Assembly: GCA_017744315.1 (NCBI GenBank)
Contig: JAGIBN010000001.1
Coordinates: forward strand, 310,001-374,000
DNA: 64,000 nt
DNA from: Porphyrobacter sp.
Lineage (GTDB): Bacteria; Pseudomonadota; Alphaproteobacteria; Sphingomonadales; Sphingomonadaceae
Reading direction: 5' to 3'
Below are positions 16,402 through 26,087 of this stretch, piece after piece. A program made the position numbers and the translations under genes. The notes beneath the pieces are model-generated. The model saw only the letters and a list, made by a program, of their open reading frames with translations. It was not told where the DNA came from and did no database searches. How positions within the stretch are numbered: the stretch's first letter is position 1; every line of letters begins with the position of its first letter.

Positions 16402-18896
16402 AGGGCGTGGCCGGAAAGATAAGCAAGGCTCCCGCCACTAGCCCGGTGGTCGATTCACTCGCCGTGGCCGCGGCGGTTCTGGCCAGCATTGCGCTGATCC
16501 AGCTGGTCACCGGAAGCGCTCTGGTGACGCTGGCCTATGCCGGCGGACTCGCGGTGCTGGGACTGATCGCATTTTCCGCCGCGCGTCGGCGCCCGGCTGC
16601 TGCAGCGGCAGCAGAAGCCGGAGTGCCCGATTGGTCGGTGACCGTTGCGGCGATCGAGCAGGCAGGCGTTGCCGTCGCCATAACCGACCGGGCCAACCGG
16701 CTGGTCTGCGCCAATGCCGCGTTCGAACTGTGGTTCGGTTCTTCCTACGCCCCGCCGCGCCTGCCAGTTGACGGCGCCTCCGCCGACCTGCTGGCCCGCG
16801 CCGCCCATGTCGCCTGGCGCGAAGGTGAAAGCGGAGAGGTTACGATCGCTGACGAGGACCAGTCCTGGACGGCCGTCCTCCAGCGGGTCGGCCGGGGCGA
16901 CGAATATCTGATCTGGCGTTTCACCCCGATCACTCGGACCGAGCCGCTCGCGGGGATCGGCAAGTACATCATCGGTCCCTTCGGCAAGATCCTCAGCGCA
17001 GCGGGCATCGAAGTCGCTCTCGTCGGCCCGGACGGGGCAATCCGCGCGTGCAACCCGGGCTTCGCGCGCCGCGCCGCGGGTGATGAGAACGCAAGCATGG
17101 CCGGGCAGGATTTCGTGACCCTGCTCCGCTCTGACGAACGCGACCGCATCTATTTCGCCCGAGAGGGGCGCAAGGGCTCGCCGCAGACGCTGGTCAGCGT
17201 GCCGCTCGCCGATCCCGAAGTCGGAGCGAAAGCGGGCGACGCGCCGTCGCTGATGATGATGTTCGACGCTGGCATCGGCCTTGGTGGCTGGGGCGGCGAG
17301 ACGCGCGGACAGGCGGTGCAATTGCAGGGCCTGCTCGAGCAGTTGCCGCTCGGCCTGGCGATGACCGATCGCGACGGACATTTCCTGTTCGCCAACCCTG
17401 CCTTCCGCCGCGCTGCGGGCGTGGAAGAAGGCAAGCTGCCGCCTTACCCTTCCGACTTGGTGGTGAGGCAGGACAAGACCGCGATGTCCGACGCCGTGCG
17501 CCGGTTCGGCCAGGGCCCGGCATCGAGCGGTGACATTGCGGTGCGTTTGCGTTCGGAGCCGGACGAGCCGGTTTCGCTCGGCCTCGCCGGGGTGCGCGGG
17601 ATGGGCGAGGCGGCGGTGCTGCTCAGCCTGGCCGACACCACCGAGGAAACCCGCCTCAAGCGGCAGGTCGCCCAGCAGACCAAGATGCAGGCGATCGGTC
17701 AGCTCGCTGGCGGCGTCGCGCACGACTTCAACAACGTGCTGACCGCGATCATCGGCTACTGCGATCTCATGCTGCTGCGCCATACGCCCGGCGACAGCGA
17801 CTACGACGACATCCAGCAGATCAAGGCCAACTCCAACCGCGCAGCCTCGCTCACCCGCCACTTGCTCGCCTTCAGCCGCCAGCAGACGCTGCAGCCCGAA
17901 GTCATCCAGGTGCCGGACGTGATTTCCGAAGTCAGCCAGCTGCTAAAGCGGCTGCTCGGTGCACGCATTACGCTCAAGACCCAGCATGCCCGCGACCTTG
18001 GGCCGATCCGGGCCGACCCGCGCCAGCTGGAGCAAGTGATCGTCAACCTCGCGGTCAACGCGCGCGACGCGATCCAGGCGCGGGGCGGCGAACAGGCAAC
18101 GGGCACGCTGTCCTTCAGCACCCGCCGCGTGGCTGCGCACGACGTGCGGCGCATGGGCTCGGAGATCATCCCCTCCGGCGACTATACGGTGCTGATCGCC
18201 GAAGACACCGGCGGCGGCATTCCGCAGCAGGCGCTGAGCAAGATCTTCGAACCGTTCTTCACCACCAAGGAACTGGGCAAGGGCACCGGTCTTGGCCTGT
18301 CGACGGTCTACGGCATCATCAAGCAGTCGGGCGGGTTCATCTTCGCCGACAACGCCGTCAATCCCGACCGCAGCGTCAGAGGAGCGCGCTTCACGATCTA
18401 CCTCCCGGTCTACCATGCCACCGAGGAAGAGCTGAAGCGGGCCGAGACGCTAGAGGAAGCCAGCGAGTGGTCGGGCGGCGGACGCATCCTGCTGGTGGAG
18501 GACGAGGACATGGTCCGCGCCGTCGCCGAACGCGCATTGACGCGGCAGGGCTATACCGTGGTCACCGCTTCGGATGGCGACATCGGCGTGGAGGCCGTGC
18601 GCAAGAACCCTGACTTCGACCTGGTGGTCAGCGACGTGGTCATGCCGAGCCTTGATGGCCCGGCCATGGCGCGCGAGATTCGCCAGCTCATACCCGGGAT
18701 GCCGATACTGTTCATGTCCGGCTACGCCGAAGAGCAGCTGCGCCGCGAGATCGACATGGAAGGCATGCATTTCATCGCCAAGCCGTTCAGCGTCGCCCAG
18801 ATCGCGGCCAAGGTCGGTCAGGTGCTGCGCGTGCACGCTGCGTCGACACAGCGCAAACCGGCGCCGGGTGAGAGAAGAACCCCTCCCACGCGTTGA
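16398..18896 (+). CDS. cckA: Cell-cycle hybrid histidine kinase CckA
   Basis: CckA feeds phosphate through ChpT to CtrA and CpdR in Alphaproteobacteria. The 832-residue protein has two N-terminal membrane helices (about 20-65), PAS-type domains (about 80-400), a HisKA domain with His442 in GGVAHDFNNVL, an ATPase domain (NLAVNARDAI, EDTGGGIP, GKGTGLGLSTVYG) and a receiver domain with the phospho-acceptor Asp746 in SDVVMPSLDGP. This order and the HDFNNVLTAIIG box match CckA. Its start overlaps the stop of the DUF2062 gene. A second member of the pathway, CpdR, is encoded at 39696. Confidence 0.95.
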   Translation: MKGVAGKISKAPATSPVVDSLAVAAAVLASIALIQLVTGSALVTLAYAGGLAVLGLIAFSAARRRPAAAAAAEAGVPDWSVTVAAIEQAGVAVAITDRANRLVCANAAFELWFGSSYAPPRLPVDGASADLLARAAHVAWREGESGEVTIADEDQSWTAVLQRVGRGDEYLIWRFTPITRTEPLAGIGKYIIGPFGKILSAAGIEVALVGPDGAIRACNPGFARRAAGDENASMAGQDFVTLLRSDERDRIYFAREGRKGSPQTLVSVPLADPEVGAKAGDAPSLMMMFDAGIGLGGWGGETRGQAVQLQGLLEQLPLGLAMTDRDGHFLFANPAFRRAAGVEEGKLPPYPSDLVVRQDKTAMSDAVRRFGQGPASSGDIAVRLRSEPDEPVSLGLAGVRGMGEAAVLLSLADTTEETRLKRQVAQQTKMQAIGQLAGGVAHDFNNVLTAIIGYCDLMLLRHTPGDSDYDDIQQIKANSNRAASLTRHLLAFSRQQTLQPEVIQVPDVISEVSQLLKRLLGARITLKTQHARDLGPIRADPRQLEQVIVNLAVNARDAIQARGGEQATGTLSFSTRRVAAHDVRRMGSEIIPSGDYTVLIAEDTGGGIPQQALSKIFEPFFTTKELGKGTGLGLSTVYGIIKQSGGFIFADNAVNPDRSVRGARFTIYLPVYHATEEELKRAETLEEASEWSGGGRILLVEDEDMVRAVAERALTRQGYTVVTASDGDIGVEAVRKNPDFDLVVSDVVMPSLDGPAMAREIRQLIPGMPILFMSGYAEEQLRREIDMEGMHFIAKPFSVAQIAAKVGQVLRVHAASTQRKPAPGERRTPPTR

Positions 18897-18981
18897 CGAA
18901 CGATCGGTTCGTCGTTCATTCACCACGGGTTAACTCTCGTGTTACACTATAACATGAACGAGTTTCTGGGAGGAGCCCTGC

Positions 18982-20493
18982 ATGTCCCTGCGTGTTGTCC
19001 TTGCGACGGCCACCGCTGTCCTGATCGCCCCGGTTGCCGCTGCTCAGGCGCAGTCGCTCGCCGACCCGGATGCCACCGCCCAGGGCGACGTGTCCGTGAC
19101 TATCTACCAGAATGGTAATTCGCTGGTGCAGGACGTGCGCCAGCTCTCGTTTACCTCTGGCCGCAACACGATCGCGTTTCCGGACGTGTCCGCGCAGATC
19201 AGGCCCGAGACGCTCAGCTTTGCCGCCGCCAATACCTCGATCGTCGAACAGAACTTCGACTTCGACCTGCTGACTCCGCAAAAGCTGATGGAGAAGGCTG
19301 TCGGCCAGACCGTCACCCTCCTGCGCACCAATCCCGCGACCGGACAGGAAAAGCGCGAGCGGGCGACCGTGCTTTCGACGGCTGGCGGAGTGGTGATCCA
19401 GGTTGGCGACCGTATCGAAGTGCTGCGCGACGACGGCTTGCCGGTCCGGGTGCTCTTCGACGGGGTTCCGCCCAATCTGCGCGCCCGGCCGACGCTGTCG
19501 GTGACGCTCGAGAGCGAGCGCGGCGGCACACGCCCCGCTTCGATCCGCTACCTGACCCAGGGCCTCGGCTGGTCGTCCGACTATGTTGCTCTCTATGACG
19601 AGGGCAAGGGCACGATCGACATGCAGGGCTGGGTTACGCTGTCCAACAGCACCGGCACGACGTTCCATTCGGCCAACACCCTGCTCGTTGCCGGCAATCC
19701 CAACGTCTCCAACAATTCCCGAGGCTACCGCGGCCGCGTCGCGCCGCAGCCGGGTCGTTCGATGGTCCCGGGAACCGAAACGGCTGATCGCGAGCAACTC
19801 GGGGATTTCTACCTCTATCCCATCGCTGAGCGGACTACGATCGCCAACAACCAGACCAAGCAGGTCAGCTTCCTCGATGTGCAGGGCGTGCCCGCGCGCA
19901 AGGTCTATGGGCGCATGGTGGGTTGGCTGAGTTCCGACGATGCGCCGGTCAACGTCCAGAGCCAGATCGCGTTTTCATCCTCGCGAAATGGCGGGCTGGG
20001 CGATGCGCTGCCGGCGGGAACCGTGCGGTTTTACCAGCGCGACCGCACCGGCAATCCGCAATTCATCGGCGAGAACGGCATCGGGCACACGCCCATGGGA
20101 AGCGAGCTGACGCTCACGACCGGCGACGCGTTCGACGTCTCGGTTCAAGCCGAGGTCGAAAGTCGCAACCGGATCACCTCTGCCGATTATGAACGCAGCG
20201 CCCGCTACCGGGTGACCATCAACGGAGAGGAAGTCCGCACCGTCCAGGTCGACCGCACCGTCGACTACTGGCGCACGACGATGCGCTATACTTTCACCAA
20301 CGCCAAATCGACGCCGGTCGATGTCGAGTTGGTGCAGGGCGGACTCGACTATGGCTGGTGGGCGCGCGACTTCCGCGTCGTCAGCGAAGACGTGGCGGGC
20401 GAGCAACTCAACGCCGATCGCCGCAAGTACGTGGTGACCGTGCCGGCCAACTCAAAGCGCGAGGTTCGCGTCACTTACGAGACGCGATACTGA
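18982..20493 (+). CDS. DUF4139 domain protein, exported
   Basis: A 503-residue protein with a signal peptide ending AQAQS. The body has the DUF4139 layout: an N-terminal beta domain (VTIYQNGNSLVQDVRQLSF), the SIRYLTQGLGWSSDYVALYD segment and a C-terminal beta-rich part ending VPANSKREVRVTYETRY. It is probably periplasmic or surface-attached and its biochemical function is unknown. GGGAGGAG precedes the ATG. The second DUF4139 gene starts 11 bases after the stop, so the two form an operon. Confidence 0.85.
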   Translation: MSLRVVLATATAVLIAPVAAAQAQSLADPDATAQGDVSVTIYQNGNSLVQDVRQLSFTSGRNTIAFPDVSAQIRPETLSFAAANTSIVEQNFDFDLLTPQKLMEKAVGQTVTLLRTNPATGQEKRERATVLSTAGGVVIQVGDRIEVLRDDGLPVRVLFDGVPPNLRARPTLSVTLESERGGTRPASIRYLTQGLGWSSDYVALYDEGKGTIDMQGWVTLSNSTGTTFHSANTLLVAGNPNVSNNSRGYRGRVAPQPGRSMVPGTETADREQLGDFYLYPIAERTTIANNQTKQVSFLDVQGVPARKVYGRMVGWLSSDDAPVNVQSQIAFSSSRNGGLGDALPAGTVRFYQRDRTGNPQFIGENGIGHTPMGSELTLTTGDAFDVSVQAEVESRNRITSADYERSARYRVTINGEEVRTVQVDRTVDYWRTTMRYTFTNAKSTPVDVELVQGGLDYGWWARDFRVVSEDVAGEQLNADRRKYVVTVPANSKREVRVTYETRY

Positions 20494-20504
20494 GGAGGCG
20501 CGAG

Positions 20505-22115
20505 ATGCGCTTCCCCTCTCAAATCGCGTGCTGGGTGACGCTGGCAGGTGCGCTGACGGTGGTCGCCGCTCCCGCTGTCGCTCGCGAAGCCGTCGACGCT
20601 TCCGCACCTCAAGACCTCGCGGTCACCCTCTATCGCGACCCTAACCGCTCGCCAGGGGATGCCATGGAGCGCGACTGGCCGCGCGGTTTTGCGATGATCA
20701 CCGAAACACGCCAGGTCACCCTTCCACCCGGCGAGTCGACGATCCGCTTCACCGGCGTCGCCGAGGGCATGGTGGCGGTGAGCGCGATCGTCACTGGCCT
20801 TCCTGGCGGCACGATCGAGAAGATCCGCAACGCCGACTTGCTCAGTCCGGCTTCGCTGGTTGATGGAACACTCGGGAACCGCGTGACCATCACCCGCACC
20901 AACCCGGCGACAGGGGAGACTGTTACGGAATCTGCGGTTGTCCGTACTCGTGCCGATGGCGGCCTGGTGCTGCAGACCGGGCAAGGTTACGAAGCGGTGC
21001 GATGCTCGGGCCTGCCCGAGAAGCTTACGTTCGATCGAGTACCCGTTGGACTGTCGGCCCAGCCGGTGTTCAGCGTCGACACCCGCAGCCCGTCGGGCGG
21101 CACTTACACCGTCGAGCTGACGTACCTCGCCTGGGGATTCGATTGGCAGGCCAACTACGTCGCGACCTTGCAGCAAGGCGGGCAGGGCGACGCGATGAAG
21201 CTGCGGCTGATGAGCTGGCTCACGCTGCTCAATGACAATGGGCAGAGCTTTCCAGATGCCGAACTGTTGGTGATTGCGGGCAAGCTCAATGTCGTGAGCG
21301 ACTTCGAAGAACTGTCCGATCCTCCGGACGCTCGGCCGCTCCGGCTGACGTGCTATCCCTTCGGCAGCACTGCCGTCGGCACGCCTGTCTATGACTTAAT
21401 GCCGCCTCCGCCACCTCCGCCGCCAGCGCCCATGATGGCGGCTCCTGCAGCTATGCTTGAACGGGCTGATGCGATCGTGGTGACCGGTGCGCGGATGATG
21501 AAGGCGGAAGAAGAGGCGCTGGGCGACCTCAAGCTTTATCGCGTACCCGAGCCGGTAACCGTATCTGCGAAAGGCCTGAAGCAGGTCGCATTCCTCGATC
21601 AGGAGAGCGTCGATGGCCGGCTGCTCTACCGCTCAGCTTGTTCGCCGTGGGAGACAACGGACGAGGTGGTGCGGGCATCGATGCTCCTCGTGACTGTGAA
21701 CGACCGCAAGCACGGCCTCGGCATGGCCCTGCCGATGGGTGGCGTGGCGGTGTTCGAGCCCTCGGCATACGGCGAGCAGCTTGTCGCGGAGGAGCAGATC
21801 AGGGACTACGCGGCAGGACAGGACATCGAGCTCAACCTGGGCGAAAGCTCCCAGGTATTTGCCCGGTGCGAGCGAATGGCCGATTTCGATTTCGGTGAGG
21901 AGCCGAAGCGCTGGATGCCGATGCGCACCACGCTGACGAACGCCAACGCCAACCCGGTCAAGGTTCGCGTCTCGCTCGGTCCCTCGGGCTCGTGGAAGTT
22001 GCAGGGCCTCAAGGGCACGCGGGTGAAGGACGGCCAGGTGATCGTCGAGGTCACCGTTCCCGGAAACGGCAGCCGCGAACTCAAGTGGGACTTGAGGCCA
22101 GCGGGCGCGGTCTGA
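20505..22115 (+). CDS. DUF4139 domain protein with proline-rich linker and TonB-box-like motif
   Basis: A 536-residue exported protein with a signal peptide ending APAVAREA. The N-terminal and C-terminal beta-rich parts align in order with the preceding gene (YLAWGFDWQANYVATL, KQVAFLD, VTVPGNGSRELKWDLRP). Between them is a proline-rich stretch (about residues 299-310) and then DAIVVTGAR (from residue 322), which looks like the TonB box of TonB-dependent receptors. The ATG at 20505 has GAGGAGG upstream; the open frame continues further 5-prime but only as overlap with the previous gene. The function is unknown. Confidence 0.85.
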   Translation: MRFPSQIACWVTLAGALTVVAAPAVAREAVDASAPQDLAVTLYRDPNRSPGDAMERDWPRGFAMITETRQVTLPPGESTIRFTGVAEGMVAVSAIVTGLPGGTIEKIRNADLLSPASLVDGTLGNRVTITRTNPATGETVTESAVVRTRADGGLVLQTGQGYEAVRCSGLPEKLTFDRVPVGLSAQPVFSVDTRSPSGGTYTVELTYLAWGFDWQANYVATLQQGGQGDAMKLRLMSWLTLLNDNGQSFPDAELLVIAGKLNVVSDFEELSDPPDARPLRLTCYPFGSTAVGTPVYDLMPPPPPPPPAPMMAAPAAMLERADAIVVTGARMMKAEEEALGDLKLYRVPEPVTVSAKGLKQVAFLDQESVDGRLLYRSACSPWETTDEVVRASMLLVTVNDRKHGLGMALPMGGVAVFEPSAYGEQLVAEEQIRDYAAGQDIELNLGESSQVFARCERMADFDFGEEPKRWMPMRTTLTNANANPVKVRVSLGPSGSWKLQGLKGTRVKDGQVIVEVTVPGNGSRELKWDLRPAGAV

Positions 22116-22262
22116 TCTTAATCGCCCGAAAGCGTAAAGCCAGGAATGCGCCCGGGCCCAGGCGTAAATTCGCTGTTCGTTACCTTTATCGAAACCACGC
22201 GGTTTAACCGAAGCGAAGCGGCTTATCCCCTAAACCCGGCCACTGGGTAACAGGGTCTTTCA

Positions 22263-24740
22263 ATGCTTCGCGTCTATTCCTGCATAGTTCAGGATCATGA
22301 CCTGCGCCTCCTTTTGGTCGCGGGGCTCATTTGCCTTGCGGCCTCTTGCATCGCCTTCGCTGCCTTCGAGCAGGCCGAACGGGACAGCTCGCGCAAGCTT
22401 CTGTGGACCCTGCTCGCGGCGGTAGTCGCCGGGCTCGGCACCTGGGCGACCCACTTCGTTGCCGTGCTCGCCTTCAAGCCCGACCTGCCGATGGGCTACA
22501 ATTTCTCGACCACCCTGCTTTCGGTGGCGGCGGCGATCTTCGTGTCGGGCATCGGCTGGACCGTTGCGCTCGCCAAGCGTCGCTTCGCGGCGATCGTCGG
22601 AGGCGCGATCGTCGGCGTGGGCATCGGCACGATGCACTACGTCGGCATGGCGGCGGTGGAGGTCGCAGGGTTCGTGGTCTGGGACCAGGACCTCGTGTTG
22701 GCCTCGATAGCCATCGGGGTCGTTCTCGGGGCCTGCTCGATGTGGGCGGGACGGAGCGCACCTCCGGTCAGGAAAGCTGCACCGTTGCTGCTCACGCTGG
22801 CGATTTGCGGACTGCACTTCACCGCCATGGCCGCGGCCTCGATCTACCCCAGCAATGCCATGACCGTGCCGAGCAATTCGGTCGACAGCGGCACGCTCGC
22901 GATAGTCATCACCGCGGGAGTCATGTTGATCTTCGGGTCAGGCTTCGGCGTGATCCACTTCGAACGCCGCCTGGCCCGCGCCCAGTTCGCCGAAGCCGAA
23001 CAGCGCGCGGCTCTGGCTGAGGAGATCCTCGTCGGCGCTCTCGAGCGTGACGCGCTGACCGCCAAGCTCGAGCGCGAGGTGACGATCAGCAGCGCGGCGC
23101 TGGAGAACATGGGCCAGGGCCTATCGATGTTTGACGAGCATAACCGGCTCGTCCGGTTCAACCAGAAGTATGCCGAACTCTACGGCATTCCCGAACATCT
23201 GCTCGTTCCCGGCACCGCGGTGTCGGAGATCCTGCACTACCTCACGGGCTCGGGACTGTTTCCGCAGTCGGCCGAATTCTACGCGGAACTGCTCAGCGCT
23301 CTCGTCGAAGAGGGTGGCCGTCACGAAGTCGAACTTTTCGATGGCCGGATCATCGAGATCGCGATCCAGCCAGCGCCGATGGGAGCCTGGGTGGCGACTC
23401 ACGAGGATGTGACCGAGGCTCGTCTGACGGCCGATCGGATCGCGTACCTGGCGCAGCACGACACGCTCACCGGCTTGCCGAACCGATCGGCCTTTGCCGA
23501 AAACCTTTCGGCTGCCGCCGGAGAGGCGCGCGAGGGTTGCGGCCTGGCGGTCCTGACGATCGACCTCGACCGGTTCAAGGAAGTCAACGACACGCTCGGA
23601 CATCCGTTCGGCGACCGCATTCTCGAACAGGCGGCTGCCCGGTTGCGCGAGATCGTCGGGCCGGACGACATCCTCACACGCCTGGGCGGCGACGAGTTCG
23701 CCGTGATCCAGAGCGGCACGCCCGATGTCGAAGCAGCCTCGGCTCTCGCGGCCCGCATCGTCGAAGTGATCGAGGAGCCGTTCCGGTTCGACGGGCACAC
23801 CGTTGTGATCGGCGCGAGCATCGGCATCAGCGTCAGCCCTCGCGACGGCAAGGATGCCGAGAGCCTGCTCAAGAAGAGCGATCTCGCGCTGTACCGGGCG
23901 AAGGAAGAGAACCGCGGGAGCTTCCGCTTCTTCGAGACCGGCATGGACGCGCGGATGCAGGAACGCCGCCAGCTTGAGGCGGAACTGCGCATTGCGATCG
24001 AGCAGGGGCAGTTCGAGGTCCATTATCAGCCGCTGCTCGATACGGGCACCGGACGTATCGCCAGCTTCGAAGCATTGGTCCGCTGGAACCATCCGCTACG
24101 CGGTCTCGTCCAGCCGGCCGAGTTCATCCCGATCGCCGAAGAGAGCAACCTGATCATCCCGATCGGCGAATGGGTCCTGCGCCAGGCCTGCCACGACGCG
24201 CGCGACTGGCCAGAGGACGTGAAAGTGGGCGTCAACCTCTCGCCCGCCCAGTTCAAGCGCGGCGACCTGATCACCGTGACTCTCTCGGCCCTCAGCAACG
24301 CGGAACTGGCGCCGAGCCGTCTCGAGCTTGAAATTACCGAGTCCGTCCTGCTGCATGACGAAGCCTGGGTCCGCACGATCCTCGAACGGCTGAGCGCGAT
24401 CGGCGTGAGCATCGCGATGGACGACTTCGGCACCGGCTATTCGAGCCTCAGCTACCTGCGCACGTTCCCTTTCGACCGGATCAAGATCGATCGCAGCTTT
24501 GTGGCCGATCTGGTCAAGGCCGGTGATTCGCTGGCCATCGTCCAGGCCACCATCCAGCTTTCGCAGAAGCTCGGCATGGAAACGACCGCCGAGGGGGTTG
24601 AAACCCAGGAGCAGCTCGCAATCTTGACCGGAGAGGGCTGCACCCACGCCCAGGGTTTCCTCATCGGGCATCCGGTCCGCGCCGAGGAAGCGCGGCGCTT
24701 AGTCGCGCCGCAGGAACAGCGTAAGCGGGCCGCCCGCTAA
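22263..24740 (+). CDS. MHYT-PAS-GGDEF-EAL cyclic-di-GMP protein
   Basis: An 825-residue membrane protein. The N-terminus carries a seven-helix MHYT sensor (motifs WATHFVAVLAF, GTMHYVGMAA and LHFTAMAAA), a domain proposed to sense O2, CO or NO through copper. A coiled segment leads to a PAS domain (about 280-390), then a GGDEF domain with intact GGDEF at residues 475-479, then an EAL domain with EAL at 603-605 and DDFGTGYSSL. Both catalytic motifs are intact, so synthase and phosphodiesterase activity are both possible. It is a single gene; the PilZ protein at 53278 is a possible effector type for the same messenger. Confidence 0.93.
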   Translation: MLRVYSCIVQDHDLRLLLVAGLICLAASCIAFAAFEQAERDSSRKLLWTLLAAVVAGLGTWATHFVAVLAFKPDLPMGYNFSTTLLSVAAAIFVSGIGWTVALAKRRFAAIVGGAIVGVGIGTMHYVGMAAVEVAGFVVWDQDLVLASIAIGVVLGACSMWAGRSAPPVRKAAPLLLTLAICGLHFTAMAAASIYPSNAMTVPSNSVDSGTLAIVITAGVMLIFGSGFGVIHFERRLARAQFAEAEQRAALAEEILVGALERDALTAKLEREVTISSAALENMGQGLSMFDEHNRLVRFNQKYAELYGIPEHLLVPGTAVSEILHYLTGSGLFPQSAEFYAELLSALVEEGGRHEVELFDGRIIEIAIQPAPMGAWVATHEDVTEARLTADRIAYLAQHDTLTGLPNRSAFAENLSAAAGEAREGCGLAVLTIDLDRFKEVNDTLGHPFGDRILEQAAARLREIVGPDDILTRLGGDEFAVIQSGTPDVEAASALAARIVEVIEEPFRFDGHTVVIGASIGISVSPRDGKDAESLLKKSDLALYRAKEENRGSFRFFETGMDARMQERRQLEAELRIAIEQGQFEVHYQPLLDTGTGRIASFEALVRWNHPLRGLVQPAEFIPIAEESNLIIPIGEWVLRQACHDARDWPEDVKVGVNLSPAQFKRGDLITVTLSALSNAELAPSRLELEITESVLLHDEAWVRTILERLSAIGVSIAMDDFGTGYSSLSYLRTFPFDRIKIDRSFVADLVKAGDSLAIVQATIQLSQKLGMETTAEGVETQEQLAILTGEGCTHAQGFLIGHPVRAEEARRLVAPQEQRKRAAR

Positions 24741-24772
24741 CCTACTGAATTCGCTAATTCCAAAAAAGTTTT

Positions 24773-24787
24773 GTTCCGCTCTTGTTC
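24773..24787 (+). promoter_or_regulatory. LexA (SOS) box upstream of recA
   Basis: GTTC (24773-24776) and GTTC (24784-24787) are separated by exactly 7 bases, the direct-repeat LexA site of Alphaproteobacteria. It lies 76 bases before the recA start codon. A GAAC follows at 24793-24796, giving an extra inverted half-site. Confidence 0.85.
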
Positions 24788-24863
24788 TGTTGGAACAAAT
24801 CGGATACGAAACCGTCAGTGAGGAAATGTCCTGCAACTCTAGGCAACTGACGGAGGCCATGTC

Positions 24864-25928
24864 ATGGCGGCGGAACTGAAGCTGGTAGGAAAGGAGTCCA
24901 ACGTGGACCGTCAGAAAGCGCTCGAAGCTGCGCTGGCGCAGATCGATCGCGCATTCGGCAAGGGTTCGGCGATGAAGCTGGGCCAGAAGGAAACCATGCA
25001 GGTCGAAGCGATTTCGACCGGTTCGCTCGGGCTCGACATCGCGCTCGGCGTAGGCGGGTTGCCGCGGGGCCGGGTGATCGAAGTCTACGGCCCGGAAAGC
25101 TCCGGCAAGACCACGCTCGCGCTGCATGTCATTGCGGAAGCGCAGAAGACCGGCGGCACGGCGGCGTTCGTGGACGCGGAGCACGCGCTCGATCCGGTCT
25201 ATGCCAAGAAGCTTGGCGTCGACATCGACGAGTTGATCGTCTCGCAGCCCGACACCGGGGAGCAGGCGCTGGAGATCGTCGATACCCTGGTTCGCTCGAA
25301 CGCGATCGACGTGTTGGTGGTCGACTCGGTCGCCGCGCTCGTGCCGCGGGCTGAGATCGAAGGCGAGATGGGCGATTCGCACGTCGGCCTGCAGGCCCGT
25401 TTGATGAGCCAGTCGCTGCGCAAGCTGACCGGTTCGATCAGCCGTTCGCGCTGCATGGTGATCTTCATCAACCAGCTGCGCATGAAGATCGGCGTGATGT
25501 ACGGAAATCCGGAAACCACGACCGGCGGCAACGCACTGAAGTTCTACGCCAGCGTCCGTCTCGATATCCGCCGCACCGGCCAGATCAAGGAACGCGACGA
25601 AATCATCGGCAACGCCACGCGCGTGAAGGTGGTGAAGAACAAGGTCGCTCCGCCGTTCAAGCAGGTCGAATTCGACATCATGTATGGCGAAGGCATCTCG
25701 AAGATTGGCGAGATTCTCGACCTTGGCGTCAAGGCGGGCATTGTGGAGAAGTCAGGCAGCTGGTTCTCTTACGACAGTGTCCGCATCGGCCAGGGCCGGG
25801 AGAACTCGAAGCAGTATCTCAGAGACAATCCTGAAGTTTGCGACAGGCTGGAAGCTGCGATCCGCAGCCGCACCGACCAGGTCGCCGAGGAGATGATGAC
25901 GGGCCCGGACGCGGAAGACGACATCTGA
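24864..25928 (+). CDS. recA: Recombinase RecA
   Basis: RecA forms the nucleoprotein filament for homologous recombination and stimulates self-cleavage of LexA-type repressors. The 354-residue protein is standard: Walker [10 protein letters not shown] near residue 70, Walker [11 protein letters not shown], the L1 and L2 DNA-binding loops around [15 protein letters not shown] and [20 protein letters not shown], and an acidic tail ending AEDDI. GGAGG lies 7 bases before the ATG at 24864; a nearby ATG at 24859 is out of frame. The LexA box upstream implies damage induction. Confidence 0.99.
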   Translation: MAAELKLVGKESNVDRQKALEAALAQIDRAFGKGSAMKLGQKETMQVEAISTGSLGLDIALGVGGLPRGRVIEVYGPESSGKTTLALHVIAEAQKTGGTAAFVDAEHALDPVYAKKLGVDIDELIVSQPDTGEQALEIVDTLVRSNAIDVLVVDSVAALVPRAEIEGEMGDSHVGLQARLMSQSLRKLTGSISRSRCMVIFINQLRMKIGVMYGNPETTTGGNALKFYASVRLDIRRTGQIKERDEIIGNATRVKVVKNKVAPPFKQVEFDIMYGEGISKIGEILDLGVKAGIVEKSGSWFSYDSVRIGQGRENSKQYLRDNPEVCDRLEAAIRSRTDQVAEEMMTGPDAEDDI

Positions 25929-25974
25929 TCCTCTAGAGGCGCGGGCTGTTCGCGGTCCGCGCTTCCGGAACCGG

Positions 25975-26014
25975 AGCCGGCGCGGATGCCCCACGGGGCC
26001 CGCGCCGGCTTCTT
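25975..26014 (+). terminator. Terminator hairpin after recA
   Basis: AGCCGGCGCGG (25975-25985) pairs perfectly with CCGCGCCGGCT (26000-26010), and the interior GCCCC/GGGGC extends the helix. The following tract (TCTTC) is T-rich but short. Confidence 0.75.
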
Positions 26015-26087
26015 CGCATTTGATTTAGGTTATCCTATCACCACTTCCGACGGACGCGCGTTGGAAGCGTTGTGATAGGGGCAGCGA

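Noticed and set aside
18930..18945. Possible CtrA site (TTAA near TTAC) before the first DUF4139 gene
   Set aside because: The consensus is TTAA-N7-TTAA. Here the second half-site is TTAC and the spacing is 8, so the match is too weak.
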